Notes: generated by a model from the letters alone, not told the origin. Numbered from the stretch's first letter, positions 24,396 to 34,119 are shown. The stretch: DNA of 64,000 nucleotides from Mobiluncus sp034180645 (GCF_034180645.1 NZ_JAXFNY010000002.1:1-64000), one strand, 5' to 3'. Translations and numbers: made by a program.

Positions 24396-25475
24396 ATGAG
24401 CGAAAACGTGTTGAGTCCGCTGGATACAGAGGGTTTGGAGCGGGAAGTTTCCGCGGCTTTACAGGACATCGCGGCGGCAGCCGATGTGGAATCGCTGAAA
24501 GCGGTGCGTTCCCGTTACAACGGAGACAAAGCGCCTTTGACCCTAGCAAAGAAACTTATCGGGAAACTCGATCCTCAGGATAAAGCCACCGCGGGTCAGA
24601 ACTTGGGGGCTGCCCAAGGGCGGGTCCGGGCGGCTCTGGACGCCAAACAGATTGAACTGCAGGAGGCCGCGCAAGAGGCAGCTTTGGAGGCGGAAACCGT
24701 GGACGTGAGCGTGTTGTCCTCGCGTCACCCGCTGGGATCGCGCCACCCGCTGATGGTGCTGGAAGAGGAAGTCGCGGACTTTTTCGTGTCTCTCGGGTGG
24801 GACATTGCGGCCGGCCCTCAGGTGGAACACGAGTGGTTCAACTTTGATGCGTTGAACTTCGACGCCGATCACCCGGCACGTCAGATGCAAGACACTCTCT
24901 ATGTCGATTCCACTTCCGTGGGTGGCAGCGCGGAAAACCCGGCCAACCTGGTGCTGCGCACGCACACCTCTCCGGTGCAGGCGCGTCTGTTGACGACCCG
25001 CGAGTTGCCGATTTACGTGGCTATCCCCGGCAAAGTGTTTCGTGCTGATGAACTGGACCCCACCCACTCTCCGGTGTTTAACCAGGTGGAGGGCTTGGCG
25101 GTGGATAAGGGTCTAACGATGGCGGATTTGAAAGGGACCTTGGATCACTTTGCCCGCGCCATGTTCGGCCCGGAGGCAAAAACCCGCTTCAGACCATCGT
25201 TCTTTCCCTTCACTGAGCCTTCCGCGGAGGTGGACCTGTGGTTCCCACAAAAGAAAGGTGGCCCCGGCTGGATTGAGTGGGGTGGTTGCGGCATGGTCAA
25301 TCCGAATGTGCTGCGTGCCTGCGGGGTCGACACAGAGGTTTATCAAGGGTTTGCCTTCGGAATGGGCATTGAGCGCACGCTGATGCTGCGCCACGGCATA
25401 GAGGATATGCACGACATCGTAGAAGGCGACGTGAGGTTCTCAGATCAGTTCGGCGTGAATGGAAAGGGGCGCTAA
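24396..25475 (+). CDS. pheS: Phenylalanine-tRNA ligase alpha subunit
   Basis: 359 residues. Together with PheT it charges tRNA-Phe (EC 6.1.1.20). An N-terminal coiled coil (about 1-110) is followed by the class II catalytic core: SSRHPLGSRHPLMVLEEEV, the motif 2 region TRELPIYVAIPGKVFRADEL, SFFPFTEPSAEVDLWF, and motif 3 GFAFGMGIERTLMLRHGI. The ATG at 24396 has GAGGAAA upstream and gives the usual length; an upstream TTG would add ten residues. The leader shows no T-box signature. pheT follows after 2 nt. Confidence 0.96.
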   Translation: MSENVLSPLDTEGLEREVSAALQDIAAAADVESLKAVRSRYNGDKAPLTLAKKLIGKLDPQDKATAGQNLGAAQGRVRAALDAKQIELQEAAQEAALEAETVDVSVLSSRHPLGSRHPLMVLEEEVADFFVSLGWDIAAGPQVEHEWFNFDALNFDADHPARQMQDTLYVDSTSVGGSAENPANLVLRTHTSPVQARLLTTRELPIYVAIPGKVFRADELDPTHSPVFNQVEGLAVDKGLTMADLKGTLDHFARAMFGPEAKTRFRPSFFPFTEPSAEVDLWFPQKKGGPGWIEWGGCGMVNPNVLRACGVDTEVYQGFAFGMGIERTLMLRHGIEDMHDIVEGDVRFSDQFGVNGKGR

Positions 25476-25477
25476 AA

Positions 25478-28096
25478 ATGGCTTTTGTTTCGATTGAATG
25501 GTTGCGGCGGTGGACGGAAGTTCCCGCGGACACCAGCGCGTCCCAACTCGCAAAAGACCTGGTAAAGGTCGGTCTGGAAGAGGAGACAATCCACACTTCG
25601 GGGGTGACGGGTCCACTGGTGTGCGGCCGGGTGGCTTCGATGGTTCCCGAAACGGCCTCCAACGGTAAAACCGTCAACTACTGCCGGGTAGACGTGGGTG
25701 AGGAATTCAACGATGCTCCCGGCACCGGCAAGGAACCCTCCGACATTCCCAGCCGCTCCATCATTTGCGGGGCACACAACTTCAAAGAGGGCGACCACGT
25801 GGTGGTTTCCCTGCCGGGAGCCGTACTGCCCGGCGATTTCGCCATCGCCACCCGGAAAACTTACGGACATATTTCGGACGGCATGATTTGTTCAGCTCGT
25901 GAGCTGGGATTAGGCGAGGAATTCGATGGCATCATCGTTTTGGAGGAATACCTGGGCGAGCGCGGCGTGGAAATTCCCGCCCCCGGAACCGATATGCTGC
26001 CCATCTTGGGATTGAACCAGGAACTGCTGGAAATCAACATCACCCCCGACCGCGGCTACTGTTTCTCGATGCGCGGAGTGGGCCGTGAATACAGCCACTC
26101 CACGGGCGCAAAGTTTACCGACTGGGGCTTGGCTGAAAACCTGAAAAACGGCTTGCCCGCAGCCAATGATTCCGGCTTCCCTATCGAAATCGAGGACGCG
26201 GCCCCGATTCGCGGCCATGTGGGGTGCGACCGGTTTGTGGCGCGGATAGTACGCGGACTGAATCCGAGCGCGCCTACGCCGCAGTGGATGGTGGCGCGGC
26301 TGGAATCGGCGGGAATGCGTTCCATATCCTTGCCGGTCGACGTGACGAACTACGTCATGTTGGACCTGGGCCAGCCCATGCACGCTTATGACCTGGACAA
26401 AGTGACCGGCCCCATCGTGGTGCGCCGAGCCCGTCAGGGCGAACAGCACACTACCTTGGACGACGTAGAACGCACCTTGGACGCGGAGGATCTGTTGATT
26501 ACTGATTGCCAGGGCGGTCACGGCGCGCGTGTACTTGGCATCGCTGGAGTTATGGGTGGCGCGGAAACGGAGATGACCGAAGCCTCCACGAACGTCCTGC
26601 TGGAAGCGGCGCATTTCGACGCGGTGTCCGTGGCTCGTTCGGCGCGCCGTCACAAGCTACCCTCGGAGGCTTCAAAGCGTTTCGAGCGCGGTTCCGACCC
26701 CGAACTTCCGCCGGTGGCGGCCCAGTACGCGGCCGAGCTACTGGTGGAATACGGCGGTGGCACCATTGACGCGGGGGTCACCGACGTCAACAACGTCACG
26801 CCCCAAGCAACCGTGACCTTGCCTTTTGCGGCCGCAACTCAACTCATCGGGGTGGACTACGCGCCCGAGCGGGTGGAGGAACTCTTGCGTGCTATCGGCT
26901 GTGACGTCACCAAGTCCGGTGATGATGCGTTCGCGGTCGTGCCCCCCTCGTGGCGTCCCGACCTAGCTGGCGGCCCCGCCCACCTCGTTGAAGAAATTGC
27001 CCGACTGGACGGCTACGACAAGATTCCTTCCGTGGTGCCGGTCGGACCCGCCAAGATTGGCAACCCGGCACCGCTGCGAACCCGTCGGGAGGTCAGCGAC
27101 ACGTTGGCTGAAGCGGGTTTGACCGAAGTTATGACTTACCCCTTCTTGGGCAATGAACACGATTTGATGGGGTTGCCGGCAGACGACCCGCGCCGCGACA
27201 CCGTCAAGCTGGCCAACCCGCTGGCTGATGATGCCCCCGCACTGCGCAGTTCTCTGCTGGATACCTTGCTGAACACGGCTTCGCGCAATGTGTCTCGCGG
27301 CAATCCGCGGGTGGCGATTTTTGAGTTGGACCAGGTTGTTAGTGCGCAGGGAGTCGTTCCGACGCCGATTCCCGGAGTGGAGGAAAAGCCCAGCGACGAG
27401 GTTATGCAGGCGCTGCGAGCGGGAGTTCCGAAGCAACCCTGGCACGTGGCGGCGGTGCTGGCAGGAAACGCTATAGAAGCCAGCCCTCACGATGCGGCGC
27501 GTGCTTGGGACTGGGCGGATGCCATAGAGTTGGCGATTCGCGTAGCGGTTTCGCAAGGTTTGGCGGTGCGTCCCGAAGCCTTGGGTGCCGGGGGACAAGC
27601 CACGGTCGCCGCGCCTTTCCACCCCGGACGGATCGCGCAAATTCGTGTAGGTGCGCTCACCGGCGGGAAGGTGCTGGGATACGCCGGCGAACTGCACCCC
27701 AAGGTGTGCCAAAACTTCGGCCTGCCGCCCCGGACTTGTGCATTTGAACTGGATTTGGACGCGATTGAAAGGGCCCGCCCCAAGGATGCATTCCAGCTGC
27801 GTCCCGTCTCGACTTTCCCGGCCGCCAAAGAAGACTTGGCATTTGTCGTGAAGCAAGACGTTCCCGCGCTGAAGGTCTATAACGCGATTGCCAAGGCCGG
27901 GGAAGGGCTGGTTGAGGAACTGCGCTTGTTCGATGTGTTCGAGAACGTGGAACAGCTGGGGGAGGGCCGGAAATCCTTGGCGTTTGCGTTGCGGTTGCGT
28001 GCCGATGACCATACGCTGAGCCCTCAGGAGATCAAGGAAACTCGCAACCGCATCATCAAGAAAGTCGAGAAAACCTGCCAGGCAACCCTGCGCTAG
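25478..28096 (+). CDS. pheT: Phenylalanine-tRNA ligase beta subunit
   Basis: 872 residues, full length with all domains. It has the N-terminal tRNA-binding (EMAP-like) domain with IICGAHNFKEGDHVVVSLPG, the B3/B4 editing domain (near HDAVSVARSARRHKLPSEAS), B5, the catalytic-like domain near GLTEVMTYPFLGNEHDL, and the C-terminal ferredoxin-fold anticodon-binding domain (FPAAKEDLAFVVKQDVP through LRLRADDHTLSPQEI). It forms the alpha2-beta2 enzyme with PheS. The spacing shows translational coupling. Confidence 0.96.
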   Translation: MAFVSIEWLRRWTEVPADTSASQLAKDLVKVGLEEETIHTSGVTGPLVCGRVASMVPETASNGKTVNYCRVDVGEEFNDAPGTGKEPSDIPSRSIICGAHNFKEGDHVVVSLPGAVLPGDFAIATRKTYGHISDGMICSARELGLGEEFDGIIVLEEYLGERGVEIPAPGTDMLPILGLNQELLEINITPDRGYCFSMRGVGREYSHSTGAKFTDWGLAENLKNGLPAANDSGFPIEIEDAAPIRGHVGCDRFVARIVRGLNPSAPTPQWMVARLESAGMRSISLPVDVTNYVMLDLGQPMHAYDLDKVTGPIVVRRARQGEQHTTLDDVERTLDAEDLLITDCQGGHGARVLGIAGVMGGAETEMTEASTNVLLEAAHFDAVSVARSARRHKLPSEASKRFERGSDPELPPVAAQYAAELLVEYGGGTIDAGVTDVNNVTPQATVTLPFAAATQLIGVDYAPERVEELLRAIGCDVTKSGDDAFAVVPPSWRPDLAGGPAHLVEEIARLDGYDKIPSVVPVGPAKIGNPAPLRTRREVSDTLAEAGLTEVMTYPFLGNEHDLMGLPADDPRRDTVKLANPLADDAPALRSSLLDTLLNTASRNVSRGNPRVAIFELDQVVSAQGVVPTPIPGVEEKPSDEVMQALRAGVPKQPWHVAAVLAGNAIEASPHDAARAWDWADAIELAIRVAVSQGLAVRPEALGAGGQATVAAPFHPGRIAQIRVGALTGGKVLGYAGELHPKVCQNFGLPPRTCAFELDLDAIERARPKDAFQLRPVSTFPAAKEDLAFVVKQDVPALKVYNAIAKAGEGLVEELRLFDVFENVEQLGEGRKSLAFALRLRADDHTLSPQEIKETRNRIIKKVEKTCQATLR

Positions 28097-28155
28097 ACGC
28101 CCCGGGTCAATCAAACGCTGCTGACGTAGTTGGCGGCGCAACTTAAGGAGTGAGC

Positions 28156-28857
28156 GTGGTTAATCGGAGTCCACGAGGTCGCAAGCGTTTCTTCATCGGA
28201 GGGATTCTGGTTTTGGCCCTAGCGCTGGTGGGCGGTGCCGCGTTCCTGTTGTGGAATGGGAACGCGAAAGGTTCGTGGCGCCTGAATGACGCTTGGAGAG
28301 GCCAGAATCTGAATCATCCGGGGCCGGTAGGGGGGCAGATGCTGGACGGTGCCGTGGCTTACCTTGCTACCGCGCCGAAATATGACGGTTCCAAAGTTTA
28401 TCCCGGCGGGATACCAAACGATGGCACCGGGGTGTGCACCGATGTGGTGTGGTACGCCGCCAAAGCGGCAGGAATGGACTTGCGCGACCTAGTTGACGCG
28501 GATCGGCGGGCTGACCCGCAGGCTTATGCCGCCACGGCTCCTGAGGGCGAGACCGCCAATCCAGACATTGATTACCGTCGAGTGCGCAATCTCATCGTCT
28601 ATTTCGACCGTCACGCCCAGAGCCTCACCACCGACACTACGGACGTGGCGTCTTGGCAGCCCGGAGACATCGTGGTGTGGAAAGAACACGTGGCGGTTAT
28701 CTCAGATAGGCGCAACGCCCAGGGTTTACCTTATGTGTTGCACCACGAAGGCAACGGAATATTGTCTCGCTACGAAGCAGATATCCTCGGTAATCGCGGG
28801 AAAGTTTGGCGGCACTATCGGCTGGAATCTTTGGGTGCAAAACTCGCTGGGCACTAG
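28156..28857 (+). CDS. DUF1287 protein, membrane-anchored, papain-like fold
   Basis: 233 residues from the GTG at 28156, five nt after AAGGAG; a GTG at 28150 abuts that site and is less likely. One N-terminal membrane span (around FFIGGILVLALALVGGAAFL) anchors an outer domain. The domain has Cys in GTGVCTDVVWYAAK, an HPDIDY-like segment NPDIDYRRVRNL, and His in KEHVAVISDRR, consistent with an NlpC/P60-like catalytic pair. That suggests a cell-wall peptidase or amidase, but the activity is not established for this family. A small terminator follows. Confidence 0.85.
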   Translation: MVNRSPRGRKRFFIGGILVLALALVGGAAFLLWNGNAKGSWRLNDAWRGQNLNHPGPVGGQMLDGAVAYLATAPKYDGSKVYPGGIPNDGTGVCTDVVWYAAKAAGMDLRDLVDADRRADPQAYAATAPEGETANPDIDYRRVRNLIVYFDRHAQSLTTDTTDVASWQPGDIVVWKEHVAVISDRRNAQGLPYVLHHEGNGILSRYEADILGNRGKVWRHYRLESLGAKLAGH

Positions 28858-28876
28858 CCCGTGGGGGCGGTTTTTC
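28856..28876 (+). terminator. Short terminator after the DUF1287 gene
   Basis: GCCC-GTGG-GGGC hairpin followed by GGTTTTT. The stem is only 4 bp, so efficiency is doubtful. Confidence 0.45.
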
Positions 28877-28905
28877 GGTCATCTCACTCCTAGCCCCCGA
28901 ACCTC

Positions 28906-28945
28906 TTGGCATAAATATGCAACTCTATGAATAAACATGTATAGT
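28906..28945 (+). promoter_or_regulatory. argC promoter with ArgR box
   Basis: TTGGCATAAATATGCAA (28906-28922) is a near-palindrome around GCATAAATATGC and closely follows the actinobacterial ARG box. A second AT-rich half-site-like element, ATGAATAAACATGTAT, follows. The -10 TATAGT (28940-28945) ends 7 nt before the argC ATG. An ArgR bound here would cover the -35 region, giving arginine repression of the operon. Confidence 0.65.
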
Positions 28946-28952
28946 TGGTGGT

Positions 28953-30035
28953 ATGGCAGAGATTTCAGGTAAAAAGGTCAAAGTCGCGGTGGCGGGAGCC
29001 TCCGGTTCTGCCGGCGGTGAGCTGCTGCGATTGCTGTTGAATCATCCCCAGGTGGAGATTGGGGCCCTGACGGCGGCGTCCTCGGCCGGCGAGCCGTTAG
29101 GAAAGCATCACCCACATCTGTTCCCTCTGGCCCAGCGAGTGCTGCAGCCCACAGATGTAGAGAATCTGGCGGGACACGATGTCATTTTCTTGGGGCTGCC
29201 GCACGGCGCTTCGGGCCAGGTGACGCGCGCTTTGCGCGATGCCGGGGTGAAGTCCCTGCTCATTGACTGTGGGGCGGATCATCGTTTGACTGACCCGGCC
29301 GCGTGGCGGGACTACTACCATTCGGACCCCGAAGAACCTTGGGTGTATTCGCTGCCGGAGCTGTTGCACGCCAACGAAAGTGTGGCACAGATACAGCGTG
29401 CCGCATTGCGTCAGGCTTCGGAGATTGCGGTACCGGGGTGCAACGTGACCGCTGTGACTCTGGCGCTGCTGCCGGCGGTGTGGGCAGGACTGGTGGATAC
29501 GTCTGACATCGTGGCGAACCTCGCGGTGGGCTATTCCGGGGCTGGCAAAGCCATGAAATCTCACTTGATGGCCGTGGCGGCATTCGGCAACGCCCAAGGC
29601 TATGCTATGGCTGGCGTACACCGGCATATCCCCGAAATCGCACAGAACTTCCGAGTCGCCGGCGCCAGCGAAGTCAAGCTCAGCTTCACTCCCGTATTGG
29701 TTCCCATGAATCGCGGCATTCTCGCTACCGTTACCGCGCCCTTGGTTGGGACTGGAGACCCGAGCGAACTACGCCGCGTCTATCACGAAGTTTGCGACAA
29801 CGAACCCCTATTGGAATTCCTTCCCGAGGGCAGTTGGCCCACCGTGTCGATGGTGAGCGGCTGCGCCAAAGCGGCCATCCAAGTGGCGGTGGATGAACGT
29901 GCTGGTAAAGTTGTGGCGCAATGCGCTATCGATAATTTGGGCAAGGGCACCGCGGCAGGAGCCATTCAGGGCATGAACTTGGCCTTGGGCTTCCCGGAGC
30001 TGACCGGGGTTCCTACCGTTTCGATGGCGCCCTAG
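28953..30035 (+). CDS. argC: N-acetyl-gamma-glutamyl-phosphate reductase
   Basis: 360 residues. It reduces N-acetylglutamyl phosphate to the semialdehyde with NADPH (EC 1.2.1.38), third step of arginine synthesis. It has the N-terminal nucleotide-binding motif VAVAGASGSAGGELLRLLL and the catalytic Cys163 in IAVPGCNVTAVTLAL. The His region HRHIPEIAQ is also present. It is the first gene of the arginine cluster. There is no clear ribosome site, and the ATG sits 7 nt behind the -10 box. Confidence 0.95.
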   Translation: MAEISGKKVKVAVAGASGSAGGELLRLLLNHPQVEIGALTAASSAGEPLGKHHPHLFPLAQRVLQPTDVENLAGHDVIFLGLPHGASGQVTRALRDAGVKSLLIDCGADHRLTDPAAWRDYYHSDPEEPWVYSLPELLHANESVAQIQRAALRQASEIAVPGCNVTAVTLALLPAVWAGLVDTSDIVANLAVGYSGAGKAMKSHLMAVAAFGNAQGYAMAGVHRHIPEIAQNFRVAGASEVKLSFTPVLVPMNRGILATVTAPLVGTGDPSELRRVYHEVCDNEPLLEFLPEGSWPTVSMVSGCAKAAIQVAVDERAGKVVAQCAIDNLGKGTAAGAIQGMNLALGFPELTGVPTVSMAP

Positions 30036-30183
30036 ACCAGATTAGGCGTCGCGGATTTTCCGCTGGGAGTTCCGAACCACGCAAAATACCCAATCGATTG
30101 CGCTGCGCCTGCTATGATTTCATCGAGCGTCCGTTCAGCCTGTGTCGCTACCGGACTAAATTTAGAGCAAAGGCGTGTTACTT

Positions 30184-30528
30184 ATGTCCAATCCTCAATA
30201 CGGCGTGCAGCCTCAACCTCAACAGCCTCAACAACCGCAGTCCCAACCCCAGCAGTACCAGCAGATGCCCTACGGCGTCAATGCCGGTGCTCCGGGACAA
30301 TATCGCGAAGTCAGCAAGATTCTCTACGTGTTGATGTGTTTCTTTTTCGGAAACCTGGGTGTACACCGTTTCCTGCGTGGTCAAGTCGGTCTTGGTATCC
30401 TGATGATTCTCACCCTCGGTTGTGTTGGAATTTGGACTCTGGTTGACTTCATCATTAGTTTGGTCAAACTGGGTTCATATCAGGGTGACAACTTCCAGTT
30501 CGATCAAAATGGTGCCTGGGTTCTCTAA
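30184..30528 (+). CDS. TM2-domain membrane protein
   Basis: 114 residues. A Gln/Pro-rich N-terminal tail (1-45) precedes a TM2 domain: two spans linked by a short turn, with FFFGNLGVHRFLRGQVGLG as the family motif and a second span near LGCVGIWTLVDFII. The function of bacterial TM2 proteins is not known. It sits between argC and argJ on the same strand and ends in its own strong terminator, so it interrupts the arginine operon or uses its promoter. Confidence 0.85.
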   Translation: MSNPQYGVQPQPQQPQQPQSQPQQYQQMPYGVNAGAPGQYREVSKILYVLMCFFFGNLGVHRFLRGQVGLGILMILTLGCVGIWTLVDFIISLVKLGSYQGDNFQFDQNGAWVL

Positions 30529-30546
30529 TCCTGCGTAAACTGCGAA

Positions 30547-30589
30547 CAGGTTGGCTCGGATTCTCATGGATTCGAGCCAACCTGTTTTT
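30547..30589 (+). terminator. Terminator after the TM2 gene
   Basis: A perfect 12-bp stem CAGGTTGGCTCG (30547-30558) with 30573-30584, followed by TTTTT. It separates argC-TM2 from argJ, implying that argJ has its own promoter. Confidence 0.85.
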
Positions 30590-30671
30590 ACGGATTTCAG
30601 TACGGTTTTGTAAAACTATTCATATTGGCGTATATTTATTACCTGTAAGTGTGAAAAACAGGAGGTAGGCA

Positions 30672-31835
30672 GTGAGCGTTACTTATCCCCGTGGTTTCAA
30701 AGCCGCCGGTGCCCATGTGGGCCTGCGCGGCAAACTGCACCCGGATATGGCCATCGTGCGGAATCTGGGCCCAGATTCTACCGTGGCGGGAGTGTTTACT
30801 TCCAATCGTGTGTTTGCCGCCCCGGTGGGCTGGGACCGGAAAGTCGTTGCGGGCGGCCAGGCTCAAGCCGTAGTCATCAACTCGGCAGTCGCCAACGCCT
30901 GCACCGGTGAACAGGGGAATCGGGACGCTGCAGCGATGGCAGCGCATCTGGGTCGGGTTCTCGGTGTGTCTGAAAATGAATGTTTGGTGTGCTCCACCGG
31001 AATCATCGGACGCGCTTTAGATATGCCGAAAATGACCGCTGGCATCGACAAAGTCGCTACCCAACTGCGTGAGGACGGAGGCGACGAGGCGGCCGAAGCT
31101 ATCCTCACCACCGACACGAAGTCGAAAACAGCCACCCACGAAAGCCCTTCCGGGTGGAAAATCGGCGGTATGGCGAAAGGCGCCGGAATGCTGGCTCCCG
31201 CCCTGGCGACCATGATTGCGGTCATCACCACCGACGCGGTTTGGGACGGTGCCACCCTACAGACGATACTGTCCGACACAGTTGAAAAAACGTTCAACCG
31301 CCTCGACTCGGACGGCTGTATGTCCACCAATGACACCGTGCTGCTGCTGGCATCCGGCGCTTCCGGGATCAAGCCTGACCCGGACGAGTTCGCCGCCGGC
31401 CTTCTGCAAGTCTGTAAAAGCCTAGCCCTACAGTTACTGGGAGACGCCGAGGGAGCTCATCACGATATCGAAATTAGGGTGACCGGGGCGGCCAGCGAAG
31501 CGGGCGCTTTGGAAGCCGCCCGAACGATTTCGCGGTCCAACCTGGTGAAAACCGCCGTGTACGGCAATGACCCGAACTGGGGGCGCATTCTGTCCCAGCT
31601 GGGCACAGTTCCCGAAGATGTCTTGCCTTTCGACCCGGCTCGTGTGGATGTTTCCATCAACGGTGTGAAAGTTTGTAAAAACGGGGGAATCGGTGAGGAC
31701 CCCTACCTGGCTGACATGAGCCCGCGAGAGTGCCACATCCTGGTCGAGCTGCACGCCGGTCAGGAAGAGGCCCACCTGTGGACCAGTGACTTGACCCACG
31801 AATATGTGCATATCAACGGGGATTACACCACGTAA
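30672..31835 (+). CDS. argJ: Bifunctional ornithine acetyltransferase / N-acetylglutamate synthase
   Basis: 387 residues. It recycles the acetyl group from acetylornithine to glutamate (EC 2.3.1.35/2.3.1.1). It is made as a precursor that cleaves itself before a threonine. The motif KGAGMLAPALATMIAVITTDA-like segment (KGAGMLAPALATM) marks that site; the family more often has APNMATML here. Other matches are VCSTGIIGR and NDPNWGRILSQLG. GTG start with AGGAGG at ideal spacing. It follows the TM2 terminator. Confidence 0.95.
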   Translation: MSVTYPRGFKAAGAHVGLRGKLHPDMAIVRNLGPDSTVAGVFTSNRVFAAPVGWDRKVVAGGQAQAVVINSAVANACTGEQGNRDAAAMAAHLGRVLGVSENECLVCSTGIIGRALDMPKMTAGIDKVATQLREDGGDEAAEAILTTDTKSKTATHESPSGWKIGGMAKGAGMLAPALATMIAVITTDAVWDGATLQTILSDTVEKTFNRLDSDGCMSTNDTVLLLASGASGIKPDPDEFAAGLLQVCKSLALQLLGDAEGAHHDIEIRVTGAASEAGALEAARTISRSNLVKTAVYGNDPNWGRILSQLGTVPEDVLPFDPARVDVSINGVKVCKNGGIGEDPYLADMSPRECHILVELHAGQEEAHLWTSDLTHEYVHINGDYTT

Positions 31836-31900
31836 CCAACCCTAGAGGGGTATTACCCGGCCGGAAACACGGTCCAGGACTGAACATTGGAAGGAACGCG

Positions 31901-32824
31901 ATGATTACGCCGATACAAAAGACCGAAGTGCTGCTGGAGGCCATGCCGTGGCTGCGCAGCTACCGCGGCGCTACTGTCGTCATCAAATACGGCGGCAACG
32001 CGATGGTCAACGAGGATTTGCGTCGCGCATTCGCCGCTGACATTCAGTTCCTGCACCAGGTCGGTTTGCGGACGGTCGTGGTACACGGCGGGGGGCCGCA
32101 GATTACGGAAATGCTGGATCGTCTGGGCTTAGAGGCGCCTTTCATCAACGGCTACCGGGTGACGACCCCGGAAGTCATGGAGGTCGTGCGCATGGTCCTC
32201 ACCGGCAAGGTTCAGCGTGATCTCGTGGGCTTGCTGAACGTGGAAGAATCTCTGGCAATTGGTCTCACCGGTGAGGACGCTGGCCTGTTTGGGGCGCGTA
32301 AACGCCAATGCCCCCCGGACAGCGACCTGGGACTGGTCGGGGACATCGTCAATGTTCACCCCCGCGCTGTCGTGGATATGCTGGAACGGGGCAACATTCC
32401 GGTCATTTCCTCTATCGCGCCTTCCGTTGACGACCCTAACGTCGTGCTGAACGTTAACGCTGATGCGGTCGCGGCGGCCTTGGCTATCGGTTTAAAGGCA
32501 CGCAAGCTCATTATCCTCACCGATGTCGAGGGACTTTACCGGAATATTGACGACCCGGCTTCCCTCATCAGATACTTGACCGTCAGCGAATTGGCGCGCA
32601 TGTTGCCGACTTTGAAATCGGGAATGGTGCCGAAAATGCAGGCCTGTCTTGATGCCGTGCAGGGCGGCGTGTCCCGAGCGACTATCATCGACGGCCGACT
32701 GGCTCACTCCATGCTCCTCGAAATCGTGACTGACCAAGGAACCGGTACCGAAGTCATCCCCGATAATCTCCGTCCGACGCGCCCTCATGACGGCGAGCCC
32801 CTGCCCACGATACAGTTCCGCTGA
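31901..32824 (+). CDS. argB: Acetylglutamate kinase
   Basis: 307 residues. It phosphorylates N-acetylglutamate (EC 2.7.2.8), usually the arginine-feedback step. Motifs are VVIKYGGNAM, VVVHGGGPQI, NVNADAVAAALAIGLKA and ILTDVEGLY. The length with an N-terminal helix (about 25 residues before VVIKYGG) is that of arginine-sensitive hexameric forms. GGAAGGA ribosome site. Confidence 0.96.
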   Translation: MITPIQKTEVLLEAMPWLRSYRGATVVIKYGGNAMVNEDLRRAFAADIQFLHQVGLRTVVVHGGGPQITEMLDRLGLEAPFINGYRVTTPEVMEVVRMVLTGKVQRDLVGLLNVEESLAIGLTGEDAGLFGARKRQCPPDSDLGLVGDIVNVHPRAVVDMLERGNIPVISSIAPSVDDPNVVLNVNADAVAAALAIGLKARKLIILTDVEGLYRNIDDPASLIRYLTVSELARMLPTLKSGMVPKMQACLDAVQGGVSRATIIDGRLAHSMLLEIVTDQGTGTEVIPDNLRPTRPHDGEPLPTIQFR

Positions 32825-32868
32825 GCCTTGTCCTATACCTCTGAACCAGCCTAGTGAAAGAAGCGAAA

Positions 32869-34119
32869 ATGGACGTCAAAGAGTGGATTACGCGCTACGA
32901 AAACTCGATAATGAATACTTTTGGGACGCCGAAGACCGTGCTGACTCGCGGGGCGGGCTGCTTTGTCTGGGACGAGGACGGCCATCAATACCTCGACTTG
33001 TTGGGTGGTATCGCGGTCAACGCCCTGGGGCACGGACACCCGAATATCGTCACCGCTTTACATGAACAGGTCGAAACGTTAGGCCACGTCAGCAACTATT
33101 TTGCGACCCAGCCTCAGATTGAGGCCGCTGAGCGGATTTTGTCCATCATTGAGCCCGGGGGAGCTCCGCAGGGGTCTCGCGTGTTCTTTACCAACTCCGG
33201 TACCGAAGCGCTGGAGGCGGCGTTCAAGTTGGCGCGGGCGCGCGGAGGAGCTGCTCGCAGCAGATTCCTCGCGCTGGAAAACTCTTTCCACGGCCGTACC
33301 ATGGGGGCACTGTCACTGACCTACAAATCGGTTTTCCGCGATCCTTTCCTGCCGATGCCCGCCGAAGTTGATTTCCTGCCTTACAACATCGCTGCCTTGG
33401 AGCGTGCCTTTGACGGGGAGCGGGGAGAGTCCATCGCGGCTCTGTTCATCGAGCCGATTCAAGGCGAAGCCGGGGTGCGTCCGATTTCTGATGACTTCCT
33501 CAAGGTCGCGCGCGAAGTGACGGCTCGTGCCGGCGCCCTGCTGGTTTTGGATGAAGTGCAAACCGGCATGGGGCGGACAGGAACCTGGATGGCTCACCAT
33601 ACGGCGGGAATCGTTCCGGACGTGGTGACGTTGGCAAAAGGGCTGGGCGCCGGGTTCCCGGTCGGGGCTTGCGTGGCTCTTAACGCTGAGGCGGCAAGCG
33701 TGTTAAAGCCGGGGATGCACGGTTCAACTTTTGCGGGAAATCCGCTGGCGGGAGCCTCCGTGCTGGCGATGATTAACACGGTTGAAGAGGAAGGCTTGCT
33801 GTCTAACGTACAAAACGTAGGGGAAATCTGTAAACGCGAGATTCTCGAGCTGGAACACCCCCTCATCAGTGAAGTTCGGGGACGGGGCTTGCTGCTGGGA
33901 ATCGGGTTGCGCAATCCTCTGGCCAAACCGCTGGCAGATGAACTGTTCAAAGCCGGATTCATCGTCAACGCCCCGGACACGTTCACCATTCGTCTGGCTC
34001 CGCCGCTTATCATCAACCCGTCTCAGACCCGCATGTTTACCCAAGCGCTACCGGAAATCTTGGACCGGGTGCAGCGCCAGGCAGACGAAGAAATACGACT
34101 CGGAGTCCCTCGTGTCTGA
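32869..34119 (+). CDS. argD: Acetylornithine aminotransferase
   Basis: 416 residues. PLP enzyme converting N-acetylglutamate semialdehyde to N-acetylornithine (EC 2.6.1.11). The PLP lysine is in VVTLAKGLGAGFPVGA. Further matches are FTNSGTEALEAAFKLAR, SFHGRTMGALSLTYK and LVLDEVQTGMGRTG. ATG at 32869 is chosen, with GAAAGAAG upstream; an in-frame GTG 15 nt earlier overlaps that site. The end overlaps argR by 8 nt, leaving no room for argF. Confidence 0.95.
   Translation: MDVKEWITRYENSIMNTFGTPKTVLTRGAGCFVWDEDGHQYLDLLGGIAVNALGHGHPNIVTALHEQVETLGHVSNYFATQPQIEAAERILSIIEPGGAPQGSRVFFTNSGTEALEAAFKLARARGGAARSRFLALENSFHGRTMGALSLTYKSVFRDPFLPMPAEVDFLPYNIAALERAFDGERGESIAALFIEPIQGEAGVRPISDDFLKVAREVTARAGALLVLDEVQTGMGRTGTWMAHHTAGIVPDVVTLAKGLGAGFPVGACVALNAEAASVLKPGMHGSTFAGNPLAGASVLAMINTVEEEGLLSNVQNVGEICKREILELEHPLISEVRGRGLLLGIGLRNPLAKPLADELFKAGFIVNAPDTFTIRLAPPLIINPSQTRMFTQALPEILDRVQRQADEEIRLGVPRV

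Noticed and set aside
26963..28141. Long minus-strand frame opposite pheT
   Set aside because: Shadow frame with low-complexity Arg/Gln/Gly content; pheT is certain on the plus strand.
33869..34111. Extended argR reading frame starting inside argD
   Set aside because: The upstream part is the argD shadow; the GTG at 34112 has a ribosome site and gives a standard-length ArgR.
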